From Acidobacteriaceae bacterium (GTDB lineage Bacteria > Acidobacteriota > Terriglobia > Bryobacterales > Bryobacteraceae): a stretch of DNA of 53,348 bases. The DNA lies in assembly GCA_019244055.1 (NCBI GenBank), contig JAFATG010000345.1, forward strand, positions 1-53,348. The letters run 5' to 3'. Position numbers and translations under genes: made by a program. How positions within the stretch are numbered: the first letter of the stretch is position 1; every line of letters begins with the position of its first letter. The notes under the pieces were generated by a model. It had not been told where the DNA came from and searched no databases. It saw only the letters and a list, made by a program, of their open reading frames with translations. Of the stretch, positions 35,572-44,364 are shown piece after piece.

Positions 35572-37422
35572 ATGTCTCTCATGAAGATGCTTCTTGCGGG
35601 ATTCCTCGCTGCGGTGGCGGTATCCTCGCGCGGGGCTGACTCGTTCGACGTTCGCGCGAACTACAACAAATTCGAATATCGAATTCCGATGCGCGACGGC
35701 GTGCGGCTGTTCACCGCGGTCTATGCTCCGAAGGACACTTCGCAGAAATGGCCGATCCTGCTTACGCGGACACCCTACAGCGTGGGCCCGTATGGGGTAG
35801 ACAAATACCGGACGCACGTTGGGCCTTCCGATAAGTTCGCCGAGGACAAATTCATTTTCGTTTACCAGGATGCGCGGGGGCGATTCCAATCCGAGGGCGA
35901 GTTCGTGGATGTCCGGCCTATTAGGAGCGACGCGGTGGGGAGCACATCCACGGACGAGAGCACAGATGCCTACGACACCATTGATTGGCTGGTCAAGAAC
36001 GTTCCGAACAATAACGGCAAAGTCGGAATGGTCGGAATTTCCTATGACGGCTTTTATACCGACGCGGCTTTGGTCCACGCGCATCCGGCGCTGGTCGCGG
36101 CCTCCCCTCAAGCGCCTATGGCGGATTTATACATGGGCGACGATGCGTATCATAATGGCGCCTTCATGCTGGTGGCGAATTTCAGTTTCTACACGGGATT
36201 CATGAAGCAGAGCAACCCTGTGTTTCCGGAGAAGCAAGAGAAAGAATTCGCTTACGGCACGAAAGATGGATACAAGTTTTACCTCAATATGGGGCCGCTG
36301 GCGAACGCGGAGCAAAGTTATTTCCATCGCCAGAATTCATACTGGACGGATCTGATCGAGCACACGACTTACGACCGCTATTGGCAAGAGCGAAACATTC
36401 TTCCACACCTGAAAACCGCGACCCCGGCGGTGCTGGTGGTGGGCGGTTGGTTCGACGCCGAGGATCTATCCGGGACATTGAAGACGTTTCGCGCAATCGA
36501 AGCACAGTCTGCGCAAACGGAGAACAAGTTAGTGATGGGGCCGTGGGCGCATGGAGCTTGGCAGCGGAGCAAGGGCGACAAGCTGGGAGATATTTCCTTC
36601 GGGTCCGACACCGGACCGTTCTTCGAGAATGAAATTCTATTGCCGTTTTTCCGGCATTACCTGAAGGGGGCGCCTGATCCAGGGTTGCCGGCGGCCTATG
36701 TTTTCGAAACAGGGAAAAATGTCTGGCGGAAGGAACAGCATTGGCCGCCAGCAAAGGCGCAGCCGGAAGAACTGTACTTGCGAGCGGGGGGGAAACTGTC
36801 GTTCGATCCGCCTGTCGAGACGTCGGGATTTGATGAGTATGTGAGCGATCCAAACAAACCGGTGCCGTTTCTGAATAAGCCGGCGCTGTATATGGAACCG
36901 GAGTACATGGACGGGGATCAACGATTTGTGAAGAGCCGGCCGGACGTGCTGTCGTATGAGACCGAACCATTGGCGGCGGATGTGACGATTGCCGGACCAA
37001 TTTCGCCGACGCTCGTCGTTTCGAGTTCAGGAACAGATTCAGATTTCGATGTAAAGCTGGTGGACGTTTATCCGGATGATGCACTGGGCGGGGTGGGTGG
37101 CTATGAGCAGTTGGTGCGAGGCGAGCCGTTCCGCGGGAAATTCCGAAACAGTTTCGAGCAACCGCAGCCGTTCACGCCGGGAGAAGTGCAGCAGATTCAC
37201 TTCACGATGCCGGATGCATATCACTGCTTTCTGAAAGGGCACAAGATTCTGGTGCAGGTGCAGAGCTCGTGGTTTCCATTGACGGACAGAAATCCCCAAA
37301 CCTTCAGCGACATACCGCACGCGAGACCCGACCAGTTTGTGAGGGCCACCGAGCGCATTTATCGCTCGCCCGGCGCGGCATCGTTCGTCGAAATCAATAT
37401 CGTACGGGAGCGGGCGCGCTAG
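35572..37422 (+). CDS. CocE/NonD family hydrolase (S15-type acyl-amino-acid esterase or peptidase)
   Basis: The 616-residue exported protein has a signal peptide (about 1-20). An alpha/beta-hydrolase domain follows with the nucleophile elbow GISYDGF near 160, an acid in GGWFDAEDL, and a His in GPWAHGAW. A C-terminal jelly-roll domain includes ADVTIAGPISPTLVVSSSGTDSDFDVKLVDVYPD and HKILVQVQSSWFPLTDRNPQTF. The family hydrolyses acyl esters or amides such as cocaine esters, alpha-amino-acid esters and glutaryl-7-ACA, or dipeptides; the substrate here is unknown. ATG at 35581 is an alternative start. Confidence 0.9.
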   Translation: MSLMKMLLAGFLAAVAVSSRGADSFDVRANYNKFEYRIPMRDGVRLFTAVYAPKDTSQKWPILLTRTPYSVGPYGVDKYRTHVGPSDKFAEDKFIFVYQDARGRFQSEGEFVDVRPIRSDAVGSTSTDESTDAYDTIDWLVKNVPNNNGKVGMVGISYDGFYTDAALVHAHPALVAASPQAPMADLYMGDDAYHNGAFMLVANFSFYTGFMKQSNPVFPEKQEKEFAYGTKDGYKFYLNMGPLANAEQSYFHRQNSYWTDLIEHTTYDRYWQERNILPHLKTATPAVLVVGGWFDAEDLSGTLKTFRAIEAQSAQTENKLVMGPWAHGAWQRSKGDKLGDISFGSDTGPFFENEILLPFFRHYLKGAPDPGLPAAYVFETGKNVWRKEQHWPPAKAQPEELYLRAGGKLSFDPPVETSGFDEYVSDPNKPVPFLNKPALYMEPEYMDGDQRFVKSRPDVLSYETEPLAADVTIAGPISPTLVVSSSGTDSDFDVKLVDVYPDDALGGVGGYEQLVRGEPFRGKFRNSFEQPQPFTPGEVQQIHFTMPDAYHCFLKGHKILVQVQSSWFPLTDRNPQTFSDIPHARPDQFVRATERIYRSPGAASFVEINIVRERAR

Positions 37423-37503
37423 TTTCCCTGTTGGAGGAGAGCGAATGCTCCGATTGCTTTCCGTTCTGAAAAGCGTAGCGGTCATAATAGCGGCGAGGAG
37501 AGT

Positions 37504-37968
37504 ATGTCCCTCACTGACGCGCCTAACCCTGCCCCGGAGCCGAAGCGGCGATCGGTTCTCGAGAAGCTTCTCCCTTTCACGACAGTAGCGGTGATCATTG
37601 CCGCGCTGTACGTAGCCTGGACCTTTTATTCCCGCTACGAGTACAACAAGCGGACAACTGAACGGATCGCGGCAGAGCGGGCCGCGAAAGAGAAGCAAGT
37701 GATGAAGGAGGTGTACGGTTCTGGTGAAATTCGATTTACGACGTTCTCGATCGACACGCAAGTGCTGAAACGTGGACAGACGGCGCAGCTTTGTTACGGC
37801 GTGGTAAACGCTAAAACGGTCACGCTGGACCCACCGGTAGAACCGATTAAGCCGATGTATTTCCACTGCCTCGAGATTGCGCCGAAGAAGACGACCACGT
37901 ACACCATCACCGCCGAGAATGGAGCCGGACAGAAGGAATCGAAGTCGCTGACCTTGCAGGTGAAGTGA
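37504..37968 (+). CDS. Small single-pass membrane protein with an Ig-like outer domain
   Basis: The 154-residue product has a Pro-rich cytoplasmic end, one membrane helix (about 25-42, TTVAVIIAALYVAWTFY) and a charged helix (44-66). A beta-rich domain follows, with ITRFTTFSIDTQVLKRGQTAQLCYGVVNAKTVTLDPP-type order of strands; the two cysteines near 98 and 122 may pair. It ends in a KTTTYTITAENGAGQKESKSLTLQV strand, typical of Ig-like domains that follow an ordering axis in adhesins. The function is unknown. Confidence 0.75.
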   Translation: MSLTDAPNPAPEPKRRSVLEKLLPFTTVAVIIAALYVAWTFYSRYEYNKRTTERIAAERAAKEKQVMKEVYGSGEIRFTTFSIDTQVLKRGQTAQLCYGVVNAKTVTLDPPVEPIKPMYFHCLEIAPKKTTTYTITAENGAGQKESKSLTLQVK

Positions 37969-38032
37969 AGGCGCCTCGGAGGACTTGGCACAACGCGCGC
38001 TGCGGCACTGCCACGTGTAGATACGCGCTTTC

Positions 38033-39001
38033 TCAGCGTGTCGATTCGGAAACGGATGCCACTGGCTGAGCATCCTGGTTCCGACGAAAATAATCAATCG
38101 TAATCGTCAATCCCTCGGGGAGGGACACCTCCGGCTCCCAACCGAGCAGGCGTTTGGCTTTGGCGATGTCCGGGCGGCGCAACTTCGGATCGTCCGAAGG
38201 CAGCGGCTTGAATTCGATGCCGATCGAGTTGTGGAATCGGGCACGGATTTCGTTAGCGAACTCCAGTATGCTCATTTCGACGGGATTGCCCAGATTTACG
38301 GGATAGGCTTCGTCGGATTCGCTCAGGAGAAGCAAACCGCGCACGAGATCGGAAACAAAGCAAAAGCTGCGCGTTTGCGAGCCATCTCCGAAAACAGTCA
38401 AATTGGCTCCCTTCAGGGATTGATCGATGAAGGCGGGCACGACGCGCCCGTCGTTGAGTGCCATGCGGGGTCCATAGGTATTGAATATCCGAGCGATATT
38501 GGTGCGGAGATTATGGACGCGGTGATACGCCATGACAAGCGCTTCGGCGTATCGTTTGCTCTCGTCGTAGCAAGAGCGAAGGCCGACCGGATTGACGTTA
38601 CCCCAATAGGTCTCGGATTGCGGATGCTCGAGGGGATCGCCGTAGCATTCAGAGGTAGAGGTCAGCAGGAAACGGGCGTTCTTTCGGACTGCGAGATCCA
38701 GCATGTTGCGAGTTCCCGTCGATCCGGATTCGAGAGTTTCGATGGGATGTTGGAGATACTCGACGGGACTGGCGAGCGAGGCAAGATGAAAAACGCGATC
38801 GACTGAATCCGGGATGTCAAGAGGCGCGCACACGTTGCATTCGATGAACCGGAAACGGGAGTTGGAGAGGAGATGTTCGATATTCGAGCGATGGCCTGTG
38901 ATCAGATTGTCGAGCGCAATCATCTCGTGGCCCTTTTCGATCAGCCGGTCGCAGACGTGTGATCCAATGAAGCCAGCGGCTCCCGAAATGACATACCTCA
39001 C
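38033..39001 (-). CDS. NAD-dependent UDP-glucuronate decarboxylase-like SDR enzyme
   Basis: The 322-residue extended SDR has the NAD motif GAAGFIGSHV (7-16), HLASLASPVEYLQHPIETLESG, LLTSTSECYGDPLEHPQSET and the catalytic YDESK. It also carries NTYGPRMALNDGRVVPAF. The YWGNVNPVGLRSCYDESKR block is the signature of UDP-xylose synthase (UXS). It would convert UDP-glucuronate to UDP-xylose for surface polysaccharides. The start is GTG at 39001. No glycosyltransferase neighbour is present, so a related epimerase role remains possible. Confidence 0.82.
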   Translation of the reverse strand: MRYVISGAAGFIGSHVCDRLIEKGHEMIALDNLITGHRSNIEHLLSNSRFRFIECNVCAPLDIPDSVDRVFHLASLASPVEYLQHPIETLESGSTGTRNMLDLAVRKNARFLLTSTSECYGDPLEHPQSETYWGNVNPVGLRSCYDESKRYAEALVMAYHRVHNLRTNIARIFNTYGPRMALNDGRVVPAFIDQSLKGANLTVFGDGSQTRSFCFVSDLVRGLLLLSESDEAYPVNLGNPVEMSILEFANEIRARFHNSIGIEFKPLPSDDPKLRRPDIAKAKRLLGWEPEVSLPEGLTITIDYFRRNQDAQPVASVSESTR

Positions 39002-39055
39002 CGTTATTCATGCTACTAGAGGGACAGCGCTGCACCGCATCAATCCTCATTAGAT

Positions 39056-40906
39056 ATGAGCTTTAACTGGATTTCGCGGGTAGTGCTGCTCGCGCTGATC
39101 ATCGCGTCCGTCTGGTTGTTCTGGCTGCGCTTTGGCCGAGTCGTGAAGCGCATCGGGCGTGCGCGGCGGGATGAGGATTTCAAGTTCAGACCGCTGTCCC
39201 GCCGATTGTGGAAGTTCTTTTGGGAAGTGATGTGCCAGGCCAAGGTGATCCGCGAGCGACCGCTACCCGGCTTGGCCCACGCATTCGTGTTCTGGAGCTT
39301 CTGCGCGTTTGCATTGGTGACGCTCAATCACTTCGCCATGGCGTTCGGCGGCCCGTTTCTCAACTATCACGGCTCGCTATTCGGCGGCTTCTACTGGTGG
39401 TTCGCGTTTGCATTTGCGGCGGTGTGCGCGGTGTCGATTGCGGGGTTGGCCTTCCGGCGTTTCGTGATCCGGCCGAAATGGCTGGAGCCACTGTCGTATG
39501 AATCGGGCGTAATTGCGGCACTGATCTTCATCCTAATGGTGACGTACATGCCGGTATGGTGGATGGATGAATCGTCAGCGGGCGCGCGAGTGCTGTGGTG
39601 GATTCATGCGCTAACGATTCTGGCGTTCCTGCCCTTGATTCCGCACACCAAGCACCTTCATCTAGTGCTGAGTCCGGTGACGATTTTTATGGAGCGGCAG
39701 GGGTTCAGTCACATTCCGCCGCTGGCGAGCGATGAAGATTTTGGGCTGGTGGCGGGGAAGGACATTTCGAAGATCACAGCGCTGCAGGCATACTCGTGCG
39801 TGGAGTGCGGACGATGTACCGAGCACTGCCCGGCAAACAACACGGGAAAGGAACTGAATCCGAAGTTGATTGTGCTGGGGATCCGAGCCTATCTGAACGA
39901 ATATGGAAACGCGAATGAGACGCCGATTCTGAGTGCAACGGTATCTCAGAAGGCGATCTTTCAGTGCACGACATGCGGAGCGTGCGAATACCAGTGTCCA
40001 GTGGGGATTCAGCACCTGCCGAGCATCATCGGGCTGCGGCGCGGAGCGGTGAACACGGGCGCTTGGGAAGACGAGTTCGGAACCAAGCTGTTCCTAAATC
40101 TGGAACGGAACGGAAACGCCATGGGGTTCTCGCAAACCGAGCGGGATAAATTTGTCGCGAAGCAGGAGTTTCCGACCTTCGATGGATCACAGGAGTATTG
40201 CCTGTGGCTTGGATGCATGGGCGCCTATGATCCGCGCGGGCGGGAAATCATCGCGTCCTTCGCAACCGTGATGAAGCATTTGGAAACTTCTTTCGGGGTG
40301 CTGAAGAAAGAGCGCTGTACGGGCGACCCGGTGCGGCGATTGGGGAACGACCTGGTGTTCGGACAAATGGCCGAGGCGAACCTGGCGGCGATGCAGGAGG
40401 CGAAGGTGACGAAAATCGTCTCGATTTGCCCGCATTGCGTGCGGACTATGCAGGACGATTGGTGCGAGTTTGGTGCCGAGGTGCAGATTGAACATCACAG
40501 CGAGTTTCTGGCGCGCCATGCCGAGCAGTTGTCCAGAAACGGCGGTGGCGAACGCGTAGTATTTCACGATCCCTGTTATCTGGGACGGTATCGCGGGATT
40601 TACGATGACCCGCGCGAGGTGATTGCGCGATCGAATGAGGTAGTAGACCCGCCGCGTTCGAGAGAGCGGTCGTTTTGCTGTGGCGCGGGTGGTGGACTGG
40701 TGTTTCTGGGAGAGGAAACGGGCGAGCGCGTCAATATGGCGCGAGCAAAGGAACTGGCGGCCACGGGAGCGCCAGTGGTTGGTACGGCGTGCCCCTTCTG
40801 TAACAGCATGTTTCGTGACGCGCTGAGTGCGGTTTCGGAAACTCCGCCGCAGTTGTTGGATATTGCGCAGATAGCGGCCGCGGGGATCGGGAAGACAAGG
40901 GCGTGA
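39056..40906 (+). CDS. Membrane-bound iron-sulfur oxidoreductase, FadF/heterodisulfide-reductase type
   Basis: The 616-residue protein has about six helices in residues 5-205. A cytoplasmic part follows with two 4Fe-4S clusters, CVECGRCTEHCP near 244 and CTTCGACEYQCP near 304. Then come two CCG (HdrB-type) domains with DPCYLGRYRG and CCGAGGGLVFLGEETG. Such proteins pass electrons between a soluble carrier and quinones. The layout resembles FadF-type electron-transfer-flavoprotein:menaquinone reductases and GlpC/HdrD relatives. No ETF, acyl-CoA dehydrogenase or lactate gene is next to it, so the partner is unknown. Confidence 0.82.
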   Translation: MSFNWISRVVLLALIIASVWLFWLRFGRVVKRIGRARRDEDFKFRPLSRRLWKFFWEVMCQAKVIRERPLPGLAHAFVFWSFCAFALVTLNHFAMAFGGPFLNYHGSLFGGFYWWFAFAFAAVCAVSIAGLAFRRFVIRPKWLEPLSYESGVIAALIFILMVTYMPVWWMDESSAGARVLWWIHALTILAFLPLIPHTKHLHLVLSPVTIFMERQGFSHIPPLASDEDFGLVAGKDISKITALQAYSCVECGRCTEHCPANNTGKELNPKLIVLGIRAYLNEYGNANETPILSATVSQKAIFQCTTCGACEYQCPVGIQHLPSIIGLRRGAVNTGAWEDEFGTKLFLNLERNGNAMGFSQTERDKFVAKQEFPTFDGSQEYCLWLGCMGAYDPRGREIIASFATVMKHLETSFGVLKKERCTGDPVRRLGNDLVFGQMAEANLAAMQEAKVTKIVSICPHCVRTMQDDWCEFGAEVQIEHHSEFLARHAEQLSRNGGGERVVFHDPCYLGRYRGIYDDPREVIARSNEVVDPPRSRERSFCCGAGGGLVFLGEETGERVNMARAKELAATGAPVVGTACPFCNSMFRDALSAVSETPPQLLDIAQIAAAGIGKTRA

Positions 40907-40926
40907 GGAACCGGCGATCAAAATCA

Positions 40927-41150
40927 ACCGTACTCGGGCGTTTCCTCCATTTCAAGGAGAGTTGAATGGCTTCGCGAATGCGCTCGGTGACCTCGTCAAG
41001 AGACCGTGATTGCGTATGGCATCCAGGGAGCTGCGGAACGGAAGGCGATGTAGTACCCCTCCGCATCACGTTCAATCACGAGATCAAATTGGCGTGCCAG
41101 ATGGAATCCGATCTCCTGATATCCTGATATTTTAGCGACTTGCGCTAAGA
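40927..41150 (-). pseudogene. Decayed HicAB-type toxin-antitoxin locus
   Basis: The reverse strand reads AKISGYQEIGFHLARQ, which resembles part of HicA. It then runs directly into FDLVIERDAEGYYIA, the start of HicB. After a frame change near 41040, SVPQLPGCHTQSRSLDEVTERIREAIQLSL continues as the HicB middle. HicA is thus a remnant fused to HicB by deletion, and HicB is frameshifted and lacks its DNA-binding tail and a normal stop. No functional toxin or antitoxin is predicted. The HicB assignment is firmer than HicA. Confidence 0.65.
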
Positions 41151-41171
41151 ACACTCCCCTCTCTCGGTGAT

Positions 41172-42602
41172 TTGACTCCTTTGAAGATCGGATTTGTAAG
41201 TTTGGGCTGCCCAAAGAACCTCGTGGACAGCGAGGTCATGATGGGCCAGTTGGCAGCAGATGGACACGAATTGACGGCACAACCGGCCGAGGCCGATGTG
41301 CTGGTTGTGAATACCTGCAGCTTCATCGATCCGGCGAAGCAGGAATCGGTCGACACGATTCTTGAGATGGCCGAATACAAGAAAACCGGCAAGGCGCAAC
41401 GGCTGATCGTGGCGGGCTGCCTGGTGGAGCGATACAGAACCGACATTCAGAAGAATATTCCGGAAGTCGATGCGGTGCTGGGGACAAACGAGCTGGCACA
41501 GATCACGGCGTTGTGTGAAGGACTTGAGCCTCGGCCGGTTGCATCGGAGCCGTACCTGTATCACGACTTGACCGCGCGCGTATTCACGACTCCGAAGCAT
41601 TCGGCGTACATTAAGATCGCGGAAGGGTGCGACCATCCGTGTTCGTTCTGCGTCATTCCGCAGTTTCGGGGAAAGTTCCGGAGCCGGCGGTTTGAGAGCG
41701 TCGTCAACGAAGCTACGCGGATGTTTGCGACCGGCGTACGCGAGATCAACCTGATCGGGCAGGATACGACTTGCTATGGCGAGGACCTCGGATTAAAGAA
41801 CGGTTTGGCGGATCTGCTCGCACGGCTCGCAGAGATTCCAACCGAATTTCCGAAATGGGTGCGATTCCTGTATGCGTATCCCAACAAGATTACGCAGAAG
41901 CTACTGGACACGATGGCGGCGCATGAGGCGCTGGTGAAGTACATCGACATGCCGTTGCAGCATGCGAGCGCCCCGGTATTGAAGCGGATGAAACGCGGTG
42001 CGAACGCGAGTATATTCCTGAATCTGCTGAAACGGATTCGAACTACGATACCTGGCGTAGCCATCAGGACAAGCATGATCGTGGGCTTCCCGGGCGAAAC
42101 GGAACGGGACTTTGAGGAGCTCTGCCAGTTCGTCGAGGCAGCGCAGTTCGACCGGTTGGGCGTGTTCTCTTACAGTGATGAAGAGACCAGCGGAAGTTTC
42201 CATCTGGACGGCAAAGTAGACGCGCGCACGATCTATCGACGGAAACGCAAGCTCATGGCGGTGCAGCGCAAGGTCTCGCTTCGACGAAACAAGATCTTAG
42301 TGGGGCAGGAGCTGCCGGTACTAGTAGAAGGTCCGTCGAAGGAGACGGAGATGCTATGGGAAGCGCGGCTGGCGACGCAAGCACCGGAGATTGACGGTGT
42401 GTGTTACATCAACGAGTTCACGGGAGACGAAGCACGGCCCGGCGAAATGCGCATGCTGCGGGTGACCGAAGCCCACAGTTATGATTTGGTGGGCGCGCTA
42501 GTGGATGGACCGGAGCGGGAATTCGTCGCGCGCAAACAACAAGTGAATCCATTTCCGATCCTGCCGGCTAGCCCAATCTCGAGCGGCATTCCGGCACGCT
42601 AA
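41172..42602 (+). CDS. rimO: Ribosomal protein S12 methylthiotransferase
   Basis: The 476-residue radical-SAM enzyme has the N-terminal MTTase domain with Cys in LGCPKN, NTCSF and VAGCLVE. The radical-SAM motif CDHPCSFC lies near 153-160, with RSRRFESVVNEATRM, a MPLQHAS segment and TSMIVGFPGET. A C-terminal TRAM domain (about 370-445) is present. It adds a methylthio group to Asp88 of S12. The start is TTG at 41172; a second TTG at 41181 is possible. It begins a tight five-gene plus-strand operon. Confidence 0.96.
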   Translation: MTPLKIGFVSLGCPKNLVDSEVMMGQLAADGHELTAQPAEADVLVVNTCSFIDPAKQESVDTILEMAEYKKTGKAQRLIVAGCLVERYRTDIQKNIPEVDAVLGTNELAQITALCEGLEPRPVASEPYLYHDLTARVFTTPKHSAYIKIAEGCDHPCSFCVIPQFRGKFRSRRFESVVNEATRMFATGVREINLIGQDTTCYGEDLGLKNGLADLLARLAEIPTEFPKWVRFLYAYPNKITQKLLDTMAAHEALVKYIDMPLQHASAPVLKRMKRGANASIFLNLLKRIRTTIPGVAIRTSMIVGFPGETERDFEELCQFVEAAQFDRLGVFSYSDEETSGSFHLDGKVDARTIYRRKRKLMAVQRKVSLRRNKILVGQELPVLVEGPSKETEMLWEARLATQAPEIDGVCYINEFTGDEARPGEMRMLRVTEAHSYDLVGALVDGPEREFVARKQQVNPFPILPASPISSGIPAR

Positions 42603-42607
42603 TACTC

Positions 42608-42820
42608 ATGCCGACGGTTGTACGTTGTCCGATCTGCAAGCAGGAAGTGCCCTTCGACGATCCGAACATGCCTTTTTGCAGCGATCGCTGCCGGCTCATT
42701 GATGTGGGGAATTGGGCTTCGGAGAAATACGTCATCTCCAGGCCGACCGGTGGAAACGAACTTGAAGAAGCGGCCTCGGAAGATCCGGACATAGAAACTG
42801 ACGACGGCCCGGTCCAGTGA
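42608..42820 (+). CDS. yacG: YacG zinc-finger protein (DNA gyrase inhibitor)
   Basis: The 70-residue protein has the YacG zinc site, CPICK near 7 and CSDRCR near 24, followed by LIDVGNWASEKY. The acidic tail is typical. YacG binds zinc through four cysteines and inhibits DNA gyrase by binding GyrB. It lies five bases after rimO and overlaps pgpA by four bases. Confidence 0.93.
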   Translation: MPTVVRCPICKQEVPFDDPNMPFCSDRCRLIDVGNWASEKYVISRPTGGNELEEAASEDPDIETDDGPVQ

Positions 42821-43281
42821 ATCGAGCGGCCTTGGCGCTGGCGACCTGGTTCGGTTGCGGGTATTTTCCATTCGGACCGGGAACGGTGGGATCGCTCGCG
42901 GCAGTTCTGATCGCGGCAGCGCTGCATTTCGGGATGGCCGCCGGACGCTTGACGTTAGCATGTCTGGTAATTGCACTGACTGCGCCGGGCATTCTGGCCT
43001 CCACGCGAACCGCACGGCTCGTGGGCAAGACTGATCCGGGCTTGGTGGTGGTGGATGAAGTGCTGGGTCAATGGGTCACGCTGCTGGGTGCAACCAATCT
43101 GAACTGGAAGGCACTGCTTGCGGGGTTCCTATTGTTTCGCGTGTTCGACATCTGGAAGCCGTGGCCAGTTCGTAGATTAGAACGATTGCCGGGTGGAACC
43201 GGGATTGTGGCAGACGATCTGGCGGCCGGAGCATACGGGGCGCTTATCTTGTATATAGGCGGGAGATTTGGACTTTACTGA
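42817..43281 (+). CDS. pgpA: Phosphatidylglycerophosphatase A
   Basis: The 154-residue protein has three or four helices and the PgpA signatures GCGYFPFGPGTVGSLAAV near 14, KTDPGLVVVDEVLGQWV near 71 (metal-binding acids), FRVFDIWKPWPVRRLE and GGTGIVADDLAAG. It removes the phosphate from phosphatidylglycerophosphate to give phosphatidylglycerol. GTG at 42817 overlaps the yacG stop. Confidence 0.95.
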   Translation: MNRAALALATWFGCGYFPFGPGTVGSLAAVLIAAALHFGMAAGRLTLACLVIALTAPGILASTRTARLVGKTDPGLVVVDEVLGQWVTLLGATNLNWKALLAGFLLFRVFDIWKPWPVRRLERLPGGTGIVADDLAAGAYGALILYIGGRFGLY

Positions 43282-43283
43282 TT

Positions 43284-44321
43284 ATGCCGAGCAAACACCA
43301 GGCCGTTGAGCAGAACTCACGGCCGTCGATTTCGAGCATCGAGCCACCCGCGGCCATTTCGGGAGGAGAGATCCGTATTCGAGGCCGGCATCTTGCTTCG
43401 ACTGAACGGCCAATTGTCAGGTTGGGCAACCAGAGCGCGCAACTGGTGGTTGCGGGCGATTCCTACATCATTGCGCGAGTGCCGGAAGGAGCAATCGTCG
43501 GAGAGCTGGTGGTGGCGAACGGAAAGCTCGAAAGCGAAGTACACGAGACTCACCTGGGCATTCAGGTTGCCGACAGCCTTCATCCAGTCGCGAATCCTGC
43601 CGTGGATTCGGAAGGCAACGTGTTCAGCACGTTCAGCGGGCCGCGCGGGCAAAAATCGCCGGTCTCGATTTATAAGATCGATACGAACTACAGTTCGAAA
43701 CCGTTCGTCACTGACCTGATGAACCCTACTGGACTCGCGTTTGACAGGGACGGCCTGCTGTATGTCTCCAGCCGGTATGACGGGATCATTTATCAGATCA
43801 CTCCCACCGGAAACATGACAGTCTATGTGGAGGGGATGGGCGTCGCGACGGGGATCGCCTTCGACCACGAGGAGAACCTCTACGTGGGAGATCGAAGCGG
43901 AACTATTTTTAAGATCAGCCGTTCGCGGCAGATTTACGTCTTTGCGACGCTCGAGCCTTCCATCGCTGCCTATCACTTGGCGTTTGGGCCGGAAGATTAC
44001 CTGTACGTGACCGGACCGACAACATCAAGCTTCGATTCTGTTTTCCGGATCTCAAAAGCCGGAGAAGTGGAGACGTTTTTCCGCGGATTGGGACGGCCGC
44101 AGGGATTGGCCTTCGATGCGCAAGGGCGGCTCTACGTGGCAGCCTCGCTGGGCGGACGCCGTGGAATTGTTCGCATTGATGCGGCGCGCAGGCCGGAGCA
44201 GTTCCTCTCGGGACCGGGAATTGTGGGGCTGGCCTTCACACCATCGAGATCGCTCATGGTGACGACGCATAACGCGCTGTTTCGGGTTGATGTCGAGATT
44301 GCCGGACGGCTGCTGACTTAG
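43284..44321 (+). CDS. TIG/IPT-NHL beta-propeller protein
   Basis: The 345-residue protein has an N-terminal IPT/TIG Ig-like domain (SSIEPPAAISGGEIRIRGRHLAS, about 18-95). It is followed by NHL/SMP-30-like propeller blades such as NPTGLAFDRDGLLYVSSRYDGIIYQI, TGIAFDHEENLYVGDRSGTIFKI, YHLAFGPEDYLYVTG and RPQGLAFDAQGRLYVAA. No signal peptide is visible, so it may be cytoplasmic. It lies two bases after pgpA and 43 bases before cinA on the same strand. The role is unknown; the position suggests a link to lipid or NAD metabolism but that is conjecture. Confidence 0.82.
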   Translation: MPSKHQAVEQNSRPSISSIEPPAAISGGEIRIRGRHLASTERPIVRLGNQSAQLVVAGDSYIIARVPEGAIVGELVVANGKLESEVHETHLGIQVADSLHPVANPAVDSEGNVFSTFSGPRGQKSPVSIYKIDTNYSSKPFVTDLMNPTGLAFDRDGLLYVSSRYDGIIYQITPTGNMTVYVEGMGVATGIAFDHEENLYVGDRSGTIFKISRSRQIYVFATLEPSIAAYHLAFGPEDYLYVTGPTTSSFDSVFRISKAGEVETFFRGLGRPQGLAFDAQGRLYVAASLGGRRGIVRIDAARRPEQFLSGPGIVGLAFTPSRSLMVTTHNALFRVDVEIAGRLLT

Positions 44322-44364
44322 GTTATGAATCCTGTAGCAGCCGGCGATTTCACCGGTGCGCTCC

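Noticed and set aside
37039-38097. A 352-residue reverse open frame across the CocE end and the small membrane protein
   Set aside because: It lacks domains, its codons mirror two well-supported plus-strand genes, and no ribosome site supports it.
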